The notes beneath the pieces are model-generated. The model was not told the origin of the DNA. It saw only the letters and a list, made by a program, of their open reading frames with translations, and ran no database searches. A program made the position numbers and the translations under genes. A DNA stretch of 64,000 nucleotides, taken from NCBI GenBank assembly GCA_045430305.1, contig JAILXW010000001.1, positions 372,001 through 436,000 of the forward strand, given 5' to 3'. Origin of the DNA: Agarilytica sp045430305 (GTDB lineage Bacteria > Pseudomonadota > Gammaproteobacteria > Pseudomonadales > Cellvibrionaceae). Below, piece by piece: positions 38,983-46,916 of the stretch. The first letter of the stretch is position 1. Each line of letters opens with the position of its first letter.

Positions 38983-39264
38983 TTAATGAAGTTCATCAGT
39001 GCTATCTATTCCAAATAAATCATCGTAAAAATCACCATCAAAACCGTCTGCTTCGGGAGCAAAATTCAACCGTCTTTCAGATGCAGATTGATAGCCATGT
39101 TCGATGGCGATACGCATAAATTCGTCGCGACAATCGGACGGTAATTTCTGCATTTTTTGGTCGATATTTTCTGCAAAATATTCGTCCATCACACACACGG
39201 ATGTACGGGTTGATTGATCGCGTATAGCGATGACCATTTCTTCTAATTGATGTGCTTCATACAT
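38983..39264 (-). CDS. Small acidic protein between coupling protein and relaxase
   Basis: This is a 93-residue protein starting MYEAHQLEEMV (after GAGGAA), followed by acidic helical sequence and a C-terminal stretch rich in Asp/Phe (DGFDGDFYDDLFGIDSTDELH). Nothing is recognised. Placement between the coupling protein and relaxase suggests an oriT-binding or relaxase-accessory role, although the acidity does not favour DNA binding. Confidence 0.6.
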   Translation of the reverse strand: MYEAHQLEEMVIAIRDQSTRTSVCVMDEYFAENIDQKMQKLPSDCRDEFMRIAIEHGYQSASERRLNFAPEADGFDGDFYDDLFGIDSTDELH

Positions 39265-39274
39265 GGCGTTTTCC

Positions 39275-40783
39275 TCAAGGGTAAATTTGGTCAAAGGTGA
39301 CACGAATATAGTTGGATTGGGTTGCATTCCAGATGCGACCTGCCTGATTAATGATGGCTTCTACTTGGAAATGATTTACTTCTCCGCCCGTAGCTAGCAG
39401 CGTAAAGTCACGCGACTCAATTACATTTCTCTGCTGCTCCGAGAGCGAGGTACTAGCGCTTGTTCCACTGCTTATACTTCCGCCTTGATCTGCGGTAGAA
39501 AGGTTAGAAGAATCACCCGTTGTGACAGATGCAGAGTGCCGCCACTGCGTTCCGAAAATCCCACTGGCCCAACGGTTCGTTTTCTCATGGGTGTTGGCGT
39601 TAAAAATCAGCGTACCGAGATTGCCAACTAATGATTCCGTTTGATTAACACCCTGTTCGCCTTGCCCAAGCGCGTTGTAGTAGTTACTGATATTTTGACT
39701 TAACAGAACGGTTAATATCCGCGATGAACGGGCTGTCTGCGCGAACGTAGCGTCATGATCGGGTAGCAAAAAATGTTGTGCTTCATCTGCCCAAAGAAAC
39801 ACTGGGCGACCGCCATCTTCCTCTATATTTCTTCGCTCCATGTGCTGTTGCCATATGAGCTTATAGAGCGATTGCGCCACACGTCCGACCAGCCCATCCT
39901 TCACAGGATAATCAAACAGATAGATCGCACCTTCCTTACAATGGTCAGGATCAAGATAGAAACCTTGCTTACCTGAAATTGGATCTATTTCATCCTGTTT
40001 GCGTGAGAACAATTTCCTTAATCGTCCACGCAGCCAAGGGTCACTACTTGCGGTAAAAATACTGGAGATGGATGATCTTAATCGATCTCCAAAGCGCGGA
40101 TATTCCCGTAGAAAATAGGAGGCGCAGAGATCAAGCTCGTGGTTCACTTGATAGGATTTACCACTGTCCTGTTTTTGTTGTTCTAACGCGTTGCAGGTGG
40201 CTAAAGCCTGAAAGCATTCGCTTTTGCTTTTCCACTCGTCAGACTTGAGATCATCAGGATGGCTAGGTGCGCTGGCTACCACGTTATACACATCGACCAG
40301 AGATACGCGGTTATACGCCATGCGACATAAATCAATGGCGTTTCTAAGTAGCTGTTTACAGGCTTGAAAGAAGTAGGCATTTTCCCCTTGTGAGAGGTCA
40401 GACTTTTGCGTAATGGAAATGACTTGCATAAAAATATCGAGGATATTTTCTGTCTGCCCACCACCTTCACGCTTCATCTCGTAGTCGAGATAATCAAACT
40501 TCATATCTTTTTCATGATGGATATGAATGATGGACTTTTCTCTGCCTTCGGCCTTTGCCCAATCAAGCCATTGCTGTGCTTCACCCATCTTGGCGCATAG
40601 CACTAAACCACCAAAGCCATTATTTAAAAAAGCACGGGCAATAGCTTGTCCTGGGCCAGAGGTTTTACCACTGCCATTGACACCGAAAACACCCACACCA
40701 GAGCAGGCATCTTTGAGTGTCCATACGTCACTTTCCGAAAAAGAAAGTAACGGTAAGGTAAGCTCCCATTGTTCGTTCATCAT
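39275..40783 (-). CDS. Soluble VirD4/TrwB-like coupling ATPase
   Basis: This is a 502-residue AAA+ ATPase of the TraG/TrwB/VirD4 type. It has Walker A GVNGSGKT (residues 34-41), Walker B with WADE (331-334), and a SQNISNYY box. It lacks N-terminal membrane helices, so it is a shortened coupling protein (full-length VirD4 has two helices). It would bring the relaxase-DNA to a transfer channel supplied by another element. It is in the same strand and cluster as the relaxase. Confidence 0.85.
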   Translation of the reverse strand: MMNEQWELTLPLLSFSESDVWTLKDACSGVGVFGVNGSGKTSGPGQAIARAFLNNGFGGLVLCAKMGEAQQWLDWAKAEGREKSIIHIHHEKDMKFDYLDYEMKREGGGQTENILDIFMQVISITQKSDLSQGENAYFFQACKQLLRNAIDLCRMAYNRVSLVDVYNVVASAPSHPDDLKSDEWKSKSECFQALATCNALEQQKQDSGKSYQVNHELDLCASYFLREYPRFGDRLRSSISSIFTASSDPWLRGRLRKLFSRKQDEIDPISGKQGFYLDPDHCKEGAIYLFDYPVKDGLVGRVAQSLYKLIWQQHMERRNIEEDGGRPVFLWADEAQHFLLPDHDATFAQTARSSRILTVLLSQNISNYYNALGQGEQGVNQTESLVGNLGTLIFNANTHEKTNRWASGIFGTQWRHSASVTTGDSSNLSTADQGGSISSGTSASTSLSEQQRNVIESRDFTLLATGGEVNHFQVEAIINQAGRIWNATQSNYIRVTFDQIYP

Positions 40784-40785
40784 GC

Positions 40786-41337
40786 TTACCTCTCTAGCTC
40801 ATTAGTGGGTGTAGTAGATTCTTGAGAGGGTTCGTTATCTGCCATCACATAGCTGTTGAGATAGTCTTTGTCTGAGGGAGATGGAGAAGGCGTATCGACT
40901 ACATGTTGAAGCTCGCTATGGAATTTATTTTCGTTGAGGTCTTGTTGTACCTGTTTTGCTAAGGGTTCAATCAGTTCGATATAGCTTTCTAAATCATTCA
41001 CTGATGTTGTGAGGGTTTCGCCAATTCGTTCAGCCATCACTTGATAGACGGCTTCGGTTATTTGTACGGCGGTTTCGGAAATACCATAGGCAACGCCGTG
41101 CATAATTTGCGCTACAGGGGAGTTATCAATCTCGTCTAGTGCCTTCCAAATGTCGTTAGCCACTTCGCTAAAATCTATTGGTTCATGCAGCTCTTTTTTA
41201 TCTAAAAACCCTGTAGTGGATTGCTCCATTGCCTTTGTGACTTCGGCTTCGAGTTTTATGGCATAGTCTTCTAGTACGTTAGTCACAGTTTCTTTTTGTT
41301 GCTGCTGAAATAGTGAGGATGAGGTTTCATTTTTCAT
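40786..41337 (-). CDS. Accessory protein, paralogue of the upstream gene
   Basis: This is a 183-residue protein of unknown function. Central residues about 55-125 (DNSPVAQIMHG, QITEAVYQVMAERIGETLTT, IELIEPLAKQVQ) match the upstream gene (GSPVADIIHG, EIAATIYSVVADKFGKQLSD, FVVPLADEVH). The start follows the same leader, GGAGAATAAACCATG. It is helical with an acidic C-terminus. A tandem duplication is the simplest explanation. Confidence 0.65.
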   Translation of the reverse strand: MKNETSSSLFQQQQKETVTNVLEDYAIKLEAEVTKAMEQSTTGFLDKKELHEPIDFSEVANDIWKALDEIDNSPVAQIMHGVAYGISETAVQITEAVYQVMAERIGETLTTSVNDLESYIELIEPLAKQVQQDLNENKFHSELQHVVDTPSPSPSDKDYLNSYVMADNEPSQESTTPTNELER

Positions 41338-41340
41338 GGT

Positions 41341-42063
41341 TTATTCTCCCGCTATTGAGGGTGATTGATCGGGTTCAGAACGGTTTTGAGTCTCGTTGTT
41401 TGTTGGAGTGTTGTCTTCGATATAATCTATGTGTGATGGCTGTTTGCTAGCTTCAAAAGCTATTCGTGATTTCCAGCCTTCTAGTTGAAGTAGCAGGCTT
41501 TCAGTATCCGCGATATGCGTATCAACTGTTGCTACCAGTTGGTCTATGGACGTGACTAATGCTTCAGGAGATGAAGGATTGTAGTCCTCAAATGGTGGTA
41601 TAAAATCTTTATCCTTAGAAGGAAGAAAAACACCAGCATCCCGAAATTTATGAACCTCGTCTGCCAACGGCACCACAAATTTATTGAACGCTTCGATTCC
41701 TTCATATTTATCAGAAAGCTGTTTGCCAAATTTGTCAGCGACAACACTGTAAATTGTTGCAGCGATTTCGTTGGAGGCTTTCCATCCAACTTGATCACTT
41801 TTTCCATGAATAATGTCTGCGACGGGTGATCCACTATAAAGTTGGTCGGTCACATAGTGTTGATTGGCTACATGCCAAACCTCTCTGGCCATAAAACTAG
41901 ATTCCAGAGTATTTATTGGACTACGCTCAATGGCCATATTTTCTTCGCTTAATGCATCGCGTATATTTTGATCTGTTAGCTCTACGAGATGCTGCAAATA
42001 GGGATGAATTCTGTCGTTATCAACGTCGTAAAACATGAGTGATTTAGATGTTCTAAAGTCCAT
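41341..42063 (-). CDS. Accessory protein, paralogue of the downstream gene
   Basis: This is a 240-residue protein of unknown function. It shares a conserved helical core with its neighbour (SPVADIIHG and FVVPLADEVHKF). It starts after GGAGAATAAACCATG, identical to the neighbour's leader, and overlaps the Dcm stop by 11 bases. The acidic C-terminus (about 200-240) is low-complexity. Position within the mobilization cluster suggests a role in transfer. Confidence 0.65.
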   Translation of the reverse strand: MDFRTSKSLMFYDVDNDRIHPYLQHLVELTDQNIRDALSEENMAIERSPINTLESSFMAREVWHVANQHYVTDQLYSGSPVADIIHGKSDQVGWKASNEIAATIYSVVADKFGKQLSDKYEGIEAFNKFVVPLADEVHKFRDAGVFLPSKDKDFIPPFEDYNPSSPEALVTSIDQLVATVDTHIADTESLLLQLEGWKSRIAFEASKQPSHIDYIEDNTPTNNETQNRSEPDQSPSIAGE

Positions 42064-42805
42064 GGTTTATTCTCCGCATTAATGTAAGGAATGCTGTTGC
42101 TGCCACTCTTGGAACTTGTCCGTTTCCAGCGGCTTTAATTCTGTCCATCCTAAAGGCCACCCCATCATCCATTCCCATAGGGGTGACTCCAGTCGGGCGT
42201 GTTCCAAACCACTCTCGCGCATAACCCACTGAGCCAGTGAATCGGGTGCATCCTTCTCGATGGGTCGATAGGCATAATGCTTTTTGATGGGCGTTCTTTT
42301 CCCGTCTGAGGCTACGGGCGTAGGCAAGTATCCAGATACGGTTACGGATATGGGGAGCGCCACATTGGGCTGCTGATAAACACAGCCACTGCGCATCGTA
42401 CCCGCACGCGGCAAGGTCACTGAGAACGACATCGAGTCCTCGAATAACGAGAGCTGGGCTGTTCTCAATGAATGCGTATGGTGGTCGTACTTCGCCAATA
42501 ACCCTGGCGAACTCTTTCCAGAGTCCGCTACGTTTTCCAGTGATGCCTGCACCTTTTCCAGCGAGACTGATGTCTTGGCAGGGAAAGCCTCCCGATACGA
42601 CATCAACAACGCCTTGCCACAGTCTTCCGTCAAAGGTTTGAATGTCACTCCAAATCGGGAAAAGCGGGAGCAGTCCATCATTTTGTCGTTGTGCCAAAAC
42701 CCCTGCTGCGTAGGCATCACGTTCCACGCCGCAAATGGTTTTCCATCCGAGCAGATGCCCTCCGAGAATCCCTCCGGCGCCTGCGAATAAAGCCAGCTCA
42801 TTCAT
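42053..42805 (-). CDS. Orphan DNA cytosine-5 methyltransferase (Dcm)
   Basis: This is a 250-residue short methyltransferase: motif I FAGAGGILGG, motif IV GGFPCQDIS (catalytic Cys), motif VI ENS (usually ENV), motif VIII QCGAPHIRNR, and motif X GNGQVP. The target-recognition region is only about 50 residues. The ATG at 42805 (after AGGAG) begins MNELALFAGAGG. No partner restriction gene is adjacent, so it is a solitary enzyme that may protect the element. A second, fully nested reading frame lies in the same strand (see next entry). Confidence 0.9.
   Translation of the reverse strand: MNELALFAGAGGILGGHLLGWKTICGVERDAYAAGVLAQRQNDGLLPLFPIWSDIQTFDGRLWQGVVDVVSGGFPCQDISLAGKGAGITGKRSGLWKEFARVIGEVRPPYAFIENSPALVIRGLDVVLSDLAACGYDAQWLCLSAAQCGAPHIRNRIWILAYARSLRREKNAHQKALCLSTHREGCTRFTGSVGYAREWFGTRPTGVTPMGMDDGVAFRMDRIKAAGNGQVPRVAATAFLTLMRRINHGL
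42079..42801 (-). CDS. Nested overlapping frame inside the Dcm gene
   Basis: This is an uninterrupted 240-codon frame in a different phase on the same strand. It starts four bases after the Dcm ATG (the ATGAATGAG sequence) and shares its ribosome site. It encodes MSWLYSQAPEG..., LSRFGV-type and TLPRAGTMRSGCVYQQP, GYLPTPVASDGKR and GWPLGWTELKPLETDKF. From memory, proteins with MSWLYSQ, LPTP-x-x-SD and WMMGWP-x-GWT-x-LKPLE motifs occur in phage and plasmid data beside Dcm enzymes. Whether this frame is translated is uncertain; the product of the alternate frame may be an annotation artefact in databases. Confidence 0.45.
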   Translation of the reverse strand: MSWLYSQAPEGFSEGICSDGKPFAAWNVMPTQQGFWHNDKMMDCSRFSRFGVTFKPLTEDCGKALLMSYREAFPAKTSVSLEKVQASLENVADSGKSSPGLLAKYDHHTHSLRTAQLSLFEDSMSFSVTLPRAGTMRSGCVYQQPNVALPISVTVSGYLPTPVASDGKRTPIKKHYAYRPIEKDAPDSLAQWVMRESGLEHARLESPLWEWMMGWPLGWTELKPLETDKFQEWQQQHSLH

Positions 42806-42868
42806 TGTTACTCCTATTGGGGAGTGGTAACTCCCCATTAAAATTAAGTGAAGGTCTAAGGAATAATT

Positions 42869-43588
42869 TCAGGAGGACAGCGAAGCGAAGTCCTTTTCAT
42901 CAAGCATTTTCTTGGCGAGTGCTTCTCGATCATTTGGACGCATGTGGCTTACATTTTTAACCACGTAGCCTTTGGTTTCTCCGGCAGGTTCGCCGTTTAA
43001 TGCAGAGAGTTTTTGTTCGCTTTCGATGCGTAAATCTCTGGCATCAAGGATGGTGGAACGTATGAGTAAGCGTTGATATTGACTACGGAGAATCATCCAC
43101 GGAGCAGAGAACAGAAAAACTGCTCCCAACCCTGCATCAACAAAGTGACCGACAACAATCCCTGTGACAAAAACTAGCAATGGTTCGTAAAAACTTTCTT
43201 TCCACCAATAGTCTTTGCCTTTGGGAAGTTTGCCGACTAAGGAATCAATATTGAAGTCACCTTCATAGCGTGTATGCCATTCCTCATCACGGCGATTGCG
43301 CTTGGCAATGACGAAAAGGTGATAGAGCGAAGTCACAATAATCACGCCCACATACACGCTGATGAATGTCGGATTAACCTTGAAGACAAGGCTCATTGTG
43401 ATGGCGAAGATGCTCATAACGGCAATCAGAAAGGGAGAGAAATAACGCTCACCCATATTGCGTCTGAGTAGGGGCATAGTGAGAGAGAAGCCGAGATCGG
43501 CAAGGAACAAACCGAAGGCTCGGAGTCCTCTGGCCTGTTCAGTCAGTGCGTGACCGGCTGCGTTGATAGTATCGCTTGGTTTACTCAT
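42869..43588 (-). CDS. Membrane protein of the mobilization cluster
   Basis: This is a 239-residue protein starting MSKPSDTINAAGHALTE (after AGAGGAAA); the longer reading from 43786 overlaps its neighbour. It has four hydrophobic helices near residues 25-45, 55-80, 80-100 and 145-185, and a charged C-terminus with SHMRPNDREALAKKMLDE. It may be an inner-membrane accessory of mobilization. No family was recognised. Confidence 0.6.
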   Translation of the reverse strand: MSKPSDTINAAGHALTEQARGLRAFGLFLADLGFSLTMPLLRRNMGERYFSPFLIAVMSIFAITMSLVFKVNPTFISVYVGVIIVTSLYHLFVIAKRNRRDEEWHTRYEGDFNIDSLVGKLPKGKDYWWKESFYEPLLVFVTGIVVGHFVDAGLGAVFLFSAPWMILRSQYQRLLIRSTILDARDLRIESEQKLSALNGEPAGETKGYVVKNVSHMRPNDREALAKKMLDEKDFASLSS

Positions 43589-43628
43589 GGTGTGTTTCCT
43601 CTTGTGGAGTGATAACGGACTACCGCAC

Positions 43629-43955
43629 TTATGGCGCGGAGTCTGATTTGATGGTGATGAATTGAAGTTGGTGGTAACGCCTGTGTACTGCCCACGCCAA
43701 ATAGAGCGTGATCCATGACAGGACAAAGTTTGCTGATGCAATGAGTTGGAATTCCCAGCTATCGGTAGCGAGAAAGCTAAAGACAAAGGTCACGCTGTTG
43801 CAGTACGACCAAAGCACCCAAGTGGGCAGGCTGATAGACCTGTCTACCTGATCTGTTGCTAACTGCTTTCGTAGTGAGAGTGCTTGTGGCAGATAGGCGA
43901 CCAAACATCCGAAGATGTTGGCCGCATAAAGCCACGATATGGCTTGTTCAAACAT
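43629..43955 (-). CDS. PQ-loop-like small membrane protein
   Basis: This is a 108-residue protein with three hydrophobic helices. MFEQAISWLYAANIFGCLVAYLPQALSLRKQL has the AYLPQ motif of PQ-loop/SemiSWEET transporters, though these usually occur in metabolism. Start MFEQ has GAGA upstream; the ATG at 44036 is less likely. Function in a mobile element is unclear. Confidence 0.5.
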   Translation of the reverse strand: MFEQAISWLYAANIFGCLVAYLPQALSLRKQLATDQVDRSISLPTWVLWSYCNSVTFVFSFLATDSWEFQLIASANFVLSWITLYLAWAVHRRYHQLQFITIKSDSAP

Positions 43956-44134
43956 GGCGGTGATTCTCATTTGTGAGTCGAAGTTTGAGCAGGAGAGCCA
44001 CTTGTTGAGCGGCCTTCCTGCCTTGCCTGTCGCCACCTTGTGAGTGGCTTGAAATCACCCTTACTGATGACTTCTTTTTTAGAATAAACCCAAGAAAAAA
44101 CCTTTGTAAACCCTTAAAAAACAATTAGATAAGT

Positions 44135-44169
44135 GCGTGTAAACACTAATTAAAAAGCGTGTAAACACT
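44135..44169. promoter_or_regulatory. Iteron pair A before the acidic protein
   Basis: GCGTGTAAACACT occurs at 44135-44147 and 44157-44169, exactly 22 bases apart, in an AT-rich stretch. Each has a palindromic core GTGTAAACAC. They are likely replication-initiator or operator sites. A hairpin, CAAAGT/ACTTTG (44206-44224), sits before the start of the next gene. Confidence 0.7.
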
Positions 44170-44231
44170 GAGGTTAACGTTTTTTTAAGTTTTTTCTTGT
44201 AGTGTCAAAGTGGAACCAACTTTGAGGAAAT

Positions 44232-44651
44232 ATGAGTGAAAACGATAAGGACGCGCCCGAACTTGATTTAGACGACGTACTGAACACAGAAGTAGAGAGA
44301 AAAAGCTCTGACGCTAAAGGGGCTGATAGACCTGAATATGCCGATGGCATTGACTTTGAAGTTGCTGATGAGCGTGGAGATGTGGAAGAAGCCGTTAATG
44401 TAGACGCTGGCAATGCACTTAATGCTGATAAGCCAGAATCTAAAAGCGGAGGCTCCAAACCCGAATATGAAGGCGGTATCGACTTTGATCCGAGTGACGA
44501 ACGTAGTGGTTTTCAGGATTCAGCGGATGATTTGCAGCAACTTCTTGACTATGTAGCCGAAGAATATGGCGAAAAGCCAATATCAGTGGATGATATTGAT
44601 GTAGAAGGTGGTGTTGCGGTTAACGCCAAGTCAGATGAAAGACAACGCTAA
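44232..44651 (+). CDS. Acidic repeat-containing protein before rep
   Basis: This is a 139-residue, highly acidic protein. It has two copies of a motif (PEYADGIDFEVADER at residues 34-48; PEYEGGIDFDPSDER at 77-91), 43 residues apart. It has no transmembrane segment. Iteron pairs flank it and the rep gene follows. The context suggests a replication or copy-number partner; its family is unknown to me. TGAGGAA is the ribosome site. Confidence 0.65.
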   Translation: MSENDKDAPELDLDDVLNTEVERKSSDAKGADRPEYADGIDFEVADERGDVEEAVNVDAGNALNADKPESKSGGSKPEYEGGIDFDPSDERSGFQDSADDLQQLLDYVAEEYGEKPISVDDIDVEGGVAVNAKSDERQR

Positions 44652-44652
44652 A

Positions 44653-44700
44653 GCGTGTAAACACTAATTTCAGTGCGTGCAAACACTGTATAATGATTTG
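44653..44700 (+). promoter_or_regulatory. Iteron pair B and leaderless rep promoter
   Basis: GCGTGTAAACACT (44653-44665) and GCGTGCAAACACT (44675-44687) are 22 bases apart. A perfect TATAAT (44689-44694) begins two bases after the second iteron. The rep ATG follows only six bases after TATAAT, so the transcript would be leaderless or nearly so. An iteron sitting in the promoter spacer fits auto-repression. Confidence 0.65.
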
Positions 44701-45654
44701 ATGAGCGAAAATAGCACATCAGATCAAATTTCCGGCGATAAAGTGTTTCTAAAGCGAAATTGGGTATTCCCAATGACGGCGTTTTTTATCGCATTGCCGA
44801 TCAAAAAAGAGGCAAATACTACCGAGCTGAATGTTGGCAACGGGATTAATGAGCGTCTGGTTGTGAATACGGCAAAGAAGGTCGGCGATGGCGGTACGAT
44901 GATGTCTACCGCTCCATTTCCATCCGGCATGGGAGCAAGACGAATATTGCTTTACATCTTTGCTCATCGTTTTGCTCAGCCTAATCAGATACTCCGGCTG
45001 AACGAAGATAGCAACAATGCCTTCCTCAGAAAATTGGGCTATAACTTCGGTCGGACAGCCATGAGTAGCCACCCTGGTATTGTTGGATTAAAGAGCTTAA
45101 TCCCTTGCCGTTACCAGTTAGGCAGTGAGGATATAAATGAAGAAATCGGCCTCGGTAAATTAATGACGAATTCCTACAATCTGCGGTATGGACGTTTAAG
45201 CAATCAGCTTCTATTGAAGCGCAAATCGTTAATATTGGAAGTGAAGAGAAGAACGACGGCTGAATTATTTAAACAAAAATATGAAGCTTATTTTGCTAAA
45301 TTTACGAGTGAAGAAGATGTTTTTCTTCATCCGTTTTTTGCCTTCGATACAGCCTTACCCTTTAAATATAGTTGTGTGATGGGAAGCACCAAGAAAAGTG
45401 AATTCTGGAATGTATTTGTGTTCCTTGTTGATCTTCTCCCGCGCATCAAAAAAGGAAAGTCCTTACCGATACCGTGGAAGGAAGTCTATGCGCTTTTCCA
45501 AAAGCGCTACGGCGATGATGGGGAAAGTCCATTCAAGCATTTCTTCAAACAAACCCTCAATGATGTATTTGAGATTTATCCGAATGCTAAGGGGCGCGTT
45601 GATACCGGCGATAAGGTAAATCTCATTCTCAAACACGCGCCTCCACCCGTCTAA
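44701..45654 (+). CDS. RepA-like replication initiator
   Basis: This is a 317-residue protein. The winged-helix-like middle (GMGARRILLYIFAHRFAQPNQILRL, NNAFLRKLGYNFGRT) resembles the RepA_C family of plasmid initiators. The iterons before it and the AT-rich stretch would form the origin. I start at the ATG 44701 in preference to the GTG at 44677, which lies within an iteron. The 3' end overlaps the stop of the convergent XRE gene. It would permit episomal replication of the element after excision. Confidence 0.7.
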   Translation: MSENSTSDQISGDKVFLKRNWVFPMTAFFIALPIKKEANTTELNVGNGINERLVVNTAKKVGDGGTMMSTAPFPSGMGARRILLYIFAHRFAQPNQILRLNEDSNNAFLRKLGYNFGRTAMSSHPGIVGLKSLIPCRYQLGSEDINEEIGLGKLMTNSYNLRYGRLSNQLLLKRKSLILEVKRRTTAELFKQKYEAYFAKFTSEEDVFLHPFFAFDTALPFKYSCVMGSTKKSEFWNVFVFLVDLLPRIKKGKSLPIPWKEVYALFQKRYGDDGESPFKHFFKQTLNDVFEIYPNAKGRVDTGDKVNLILKHAPPPV

Positions 45655-45896
45655 CTTTTCTTGCTTTGCCACATCTCATGGGCGGGTTCAATCAATTCCG
45701 CAGGATTCACTTCCAGACTGTCTGCGATCTTAAATAGCATGGTGATAGTTGGCTGTTTCGTGCCAGCTTCCAGCTCTTGGTAGTAACGGAAGGACATATC
45801 ACACTTGGTTGCTACGTCCTGTTGTGACCTATTGGTTTCGGTACGGTACTTTCGCAGCGTTTCTGCAAATGCCGTCTTTACGACCTGTTCTGACAT
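45651..45896 (-). CDS. XRE-family repressor
   Basis: This is an 81-residue Cro/CI-type helix-turn-helix protein: SQQDVATKCDMSFRYYQELEAGTKQPTITMLFKIADSLEV is the DNA-binding motif. It is convergent with rep by four bases. The palindromic operators upstream of the divergent lipoprotein gene are its likely targets. It could control element copy number or the lipoprotein gene. Confidence 0.85.
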   Translation of the reverse strand: MSEQVVKTAFAETLRKYRTETNRSQQDVATKCDMSFRYYQELEAGTKQPTITMLFKIADSLEVNPAELIEPAHEMWQSKKS

Positions 45897-45953
45897 AGCT
45901 AACCCTCTCTTATTTGATGCCCTGTTCGGTGCCTAAACAAAAAGAGAATCGTT

Positions 45954-45996
45954 ACGTGCTTTAGCGCGTGCGTATACGTGCTATAGCACGTATAAT
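45954..45996. promoter_or_regulatory. Paired palindromic operators and -10 box
   Basis: The perfect palindrome ACGTGCTATAGCACGT (45976-45991) and the imperfect copy ACGTGCTTTAGCGCGT (45954-45969) are 22 bases apart. A TATAAT (45991-45996) overlaps the first. They lie between the divergent XRE and lipoprotein genes, so they probably bind the XRE repressor. Confidence 0.65.
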
Positions 45997-46059
45997 CCAC
46001 CGCTTCGGCTGATTTCTAGCCGCAATACCTGACATAGACGACCATTGGAGAGAATAACC

Positions 46060-46911
46060 ATGTATAAGCAGTTAGCTTTGAGTGTGGCGTTGTGCGCCAT
46101 GCTTGTGGGGTGTGGTAGTGGTGGCGGAGGTTCTAATAATCCGACAACAACACCTACACCCACGCCTGATCCCGACCCTGTAGTTTTTACCCCAACGGCA
46201 GATGTGGGATTTGTAGCCATCTTTATCCTTGAGCCTGCCGTTGCCTTTGAGATAGCCAATAACGACCATCCTATTACCGTGACTCGCCAGCTCGACGCTG
46301 AAGGAGATGAAAAGCTCTATTTCCACTTTGCTAATCAGGAGGGGGAAGACATAGATGGCGCTGAGAATATGACTGCTGATGCAGCGATATTCCCTGTTGT
46401 GTATTTGGAGGAAGACGGCATTGTGTGTATTCAGGCTCCTGCTGGCTACGTACCCCATACCAATGACCTGATAGGCGATGTGACGGCTACGGATGTGACC
46501 TTCCAGCAATGCGCCGGTGACGTGATACAAGCTGCTGACATATCTGAGGATTGGATACCCACCTACATGGAATCCATTAACGGCACACAGGTTGTGGGTA
46601 GCTTTATTACTGATCCTGATGGTCTTACCGTAGGTAATATCAGTGCTACGACAGACCTAGAGGGCGATATACGCCTCTACCTCTCTAACCCCTTCAATGC
46701 GGTACAAGAAGCGTTGGTTGACGTTGAGAGAGGTATTATCTGCGCCAATTATGTATCTACTGTTGTTACCGGAGCCTTTATGACCCGTGTAACGGGTACA
46801 GATGAAGTCAGTACCGAGGGGTTGGATACGTATCTAGGGAGTGACCTAATAAAAGATAAAGTGATCTTCCTGAGTGACTGCAATTATGATCTTGCAGCGT
46901 GGCAGGAGTAA
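46060..46911 (+). CDS. Putative lipoprotein
   Basis: This is a 283-residue lipoprotein. Start ATG 46060 after GGAGAG gives signal MYKQLALSVALCAMLVGC with lipobox LVGC, then a Gly/Ser and Pro/Thr-rich linker. The mature part is beta-rich (FTPTADVGFVAIFILEP, YLEEDGIVCIQAPAGYVP). I recognise no family. A surface-exposed or entry-exclusion-like role is a guess. Its promoter is under the paired operators. Confidence 0.65.
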   Translation: MYKQLALSVALCAMLVGCGSGGGGSNNPTTTPTPTPDPDPVVFTPTADVGFVAIFILEPAVAFEIANNDHPITVTRQLDAEGDEKLYFHFANQEGEDIDGAENMTADAAIFPVVYLEEDGIVCIQAPAGYVPHTNDLIGDVTATDVTFQQCAGDVIQAADISEDWIPTYMESINGTQVVGSFITDPDGLTVGNISATTDLEGDIRLYLSNPFNAVQEALVDVERGIICANYVSTVVTGAFMTRVTGTDEVSTEGLDTYLGSDLIKDKVIFLSDCNYDLAAWQE

Positions 46912-46916
46912 GCGCC

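Noticed and set aside
44135..44687. Iterons as a CRISPR array
   Set aside because: Only two pairs of 13-base repeats, with constant 9-base gaps and a coding gene between; no spacers of CRISPR length and no cas genes.
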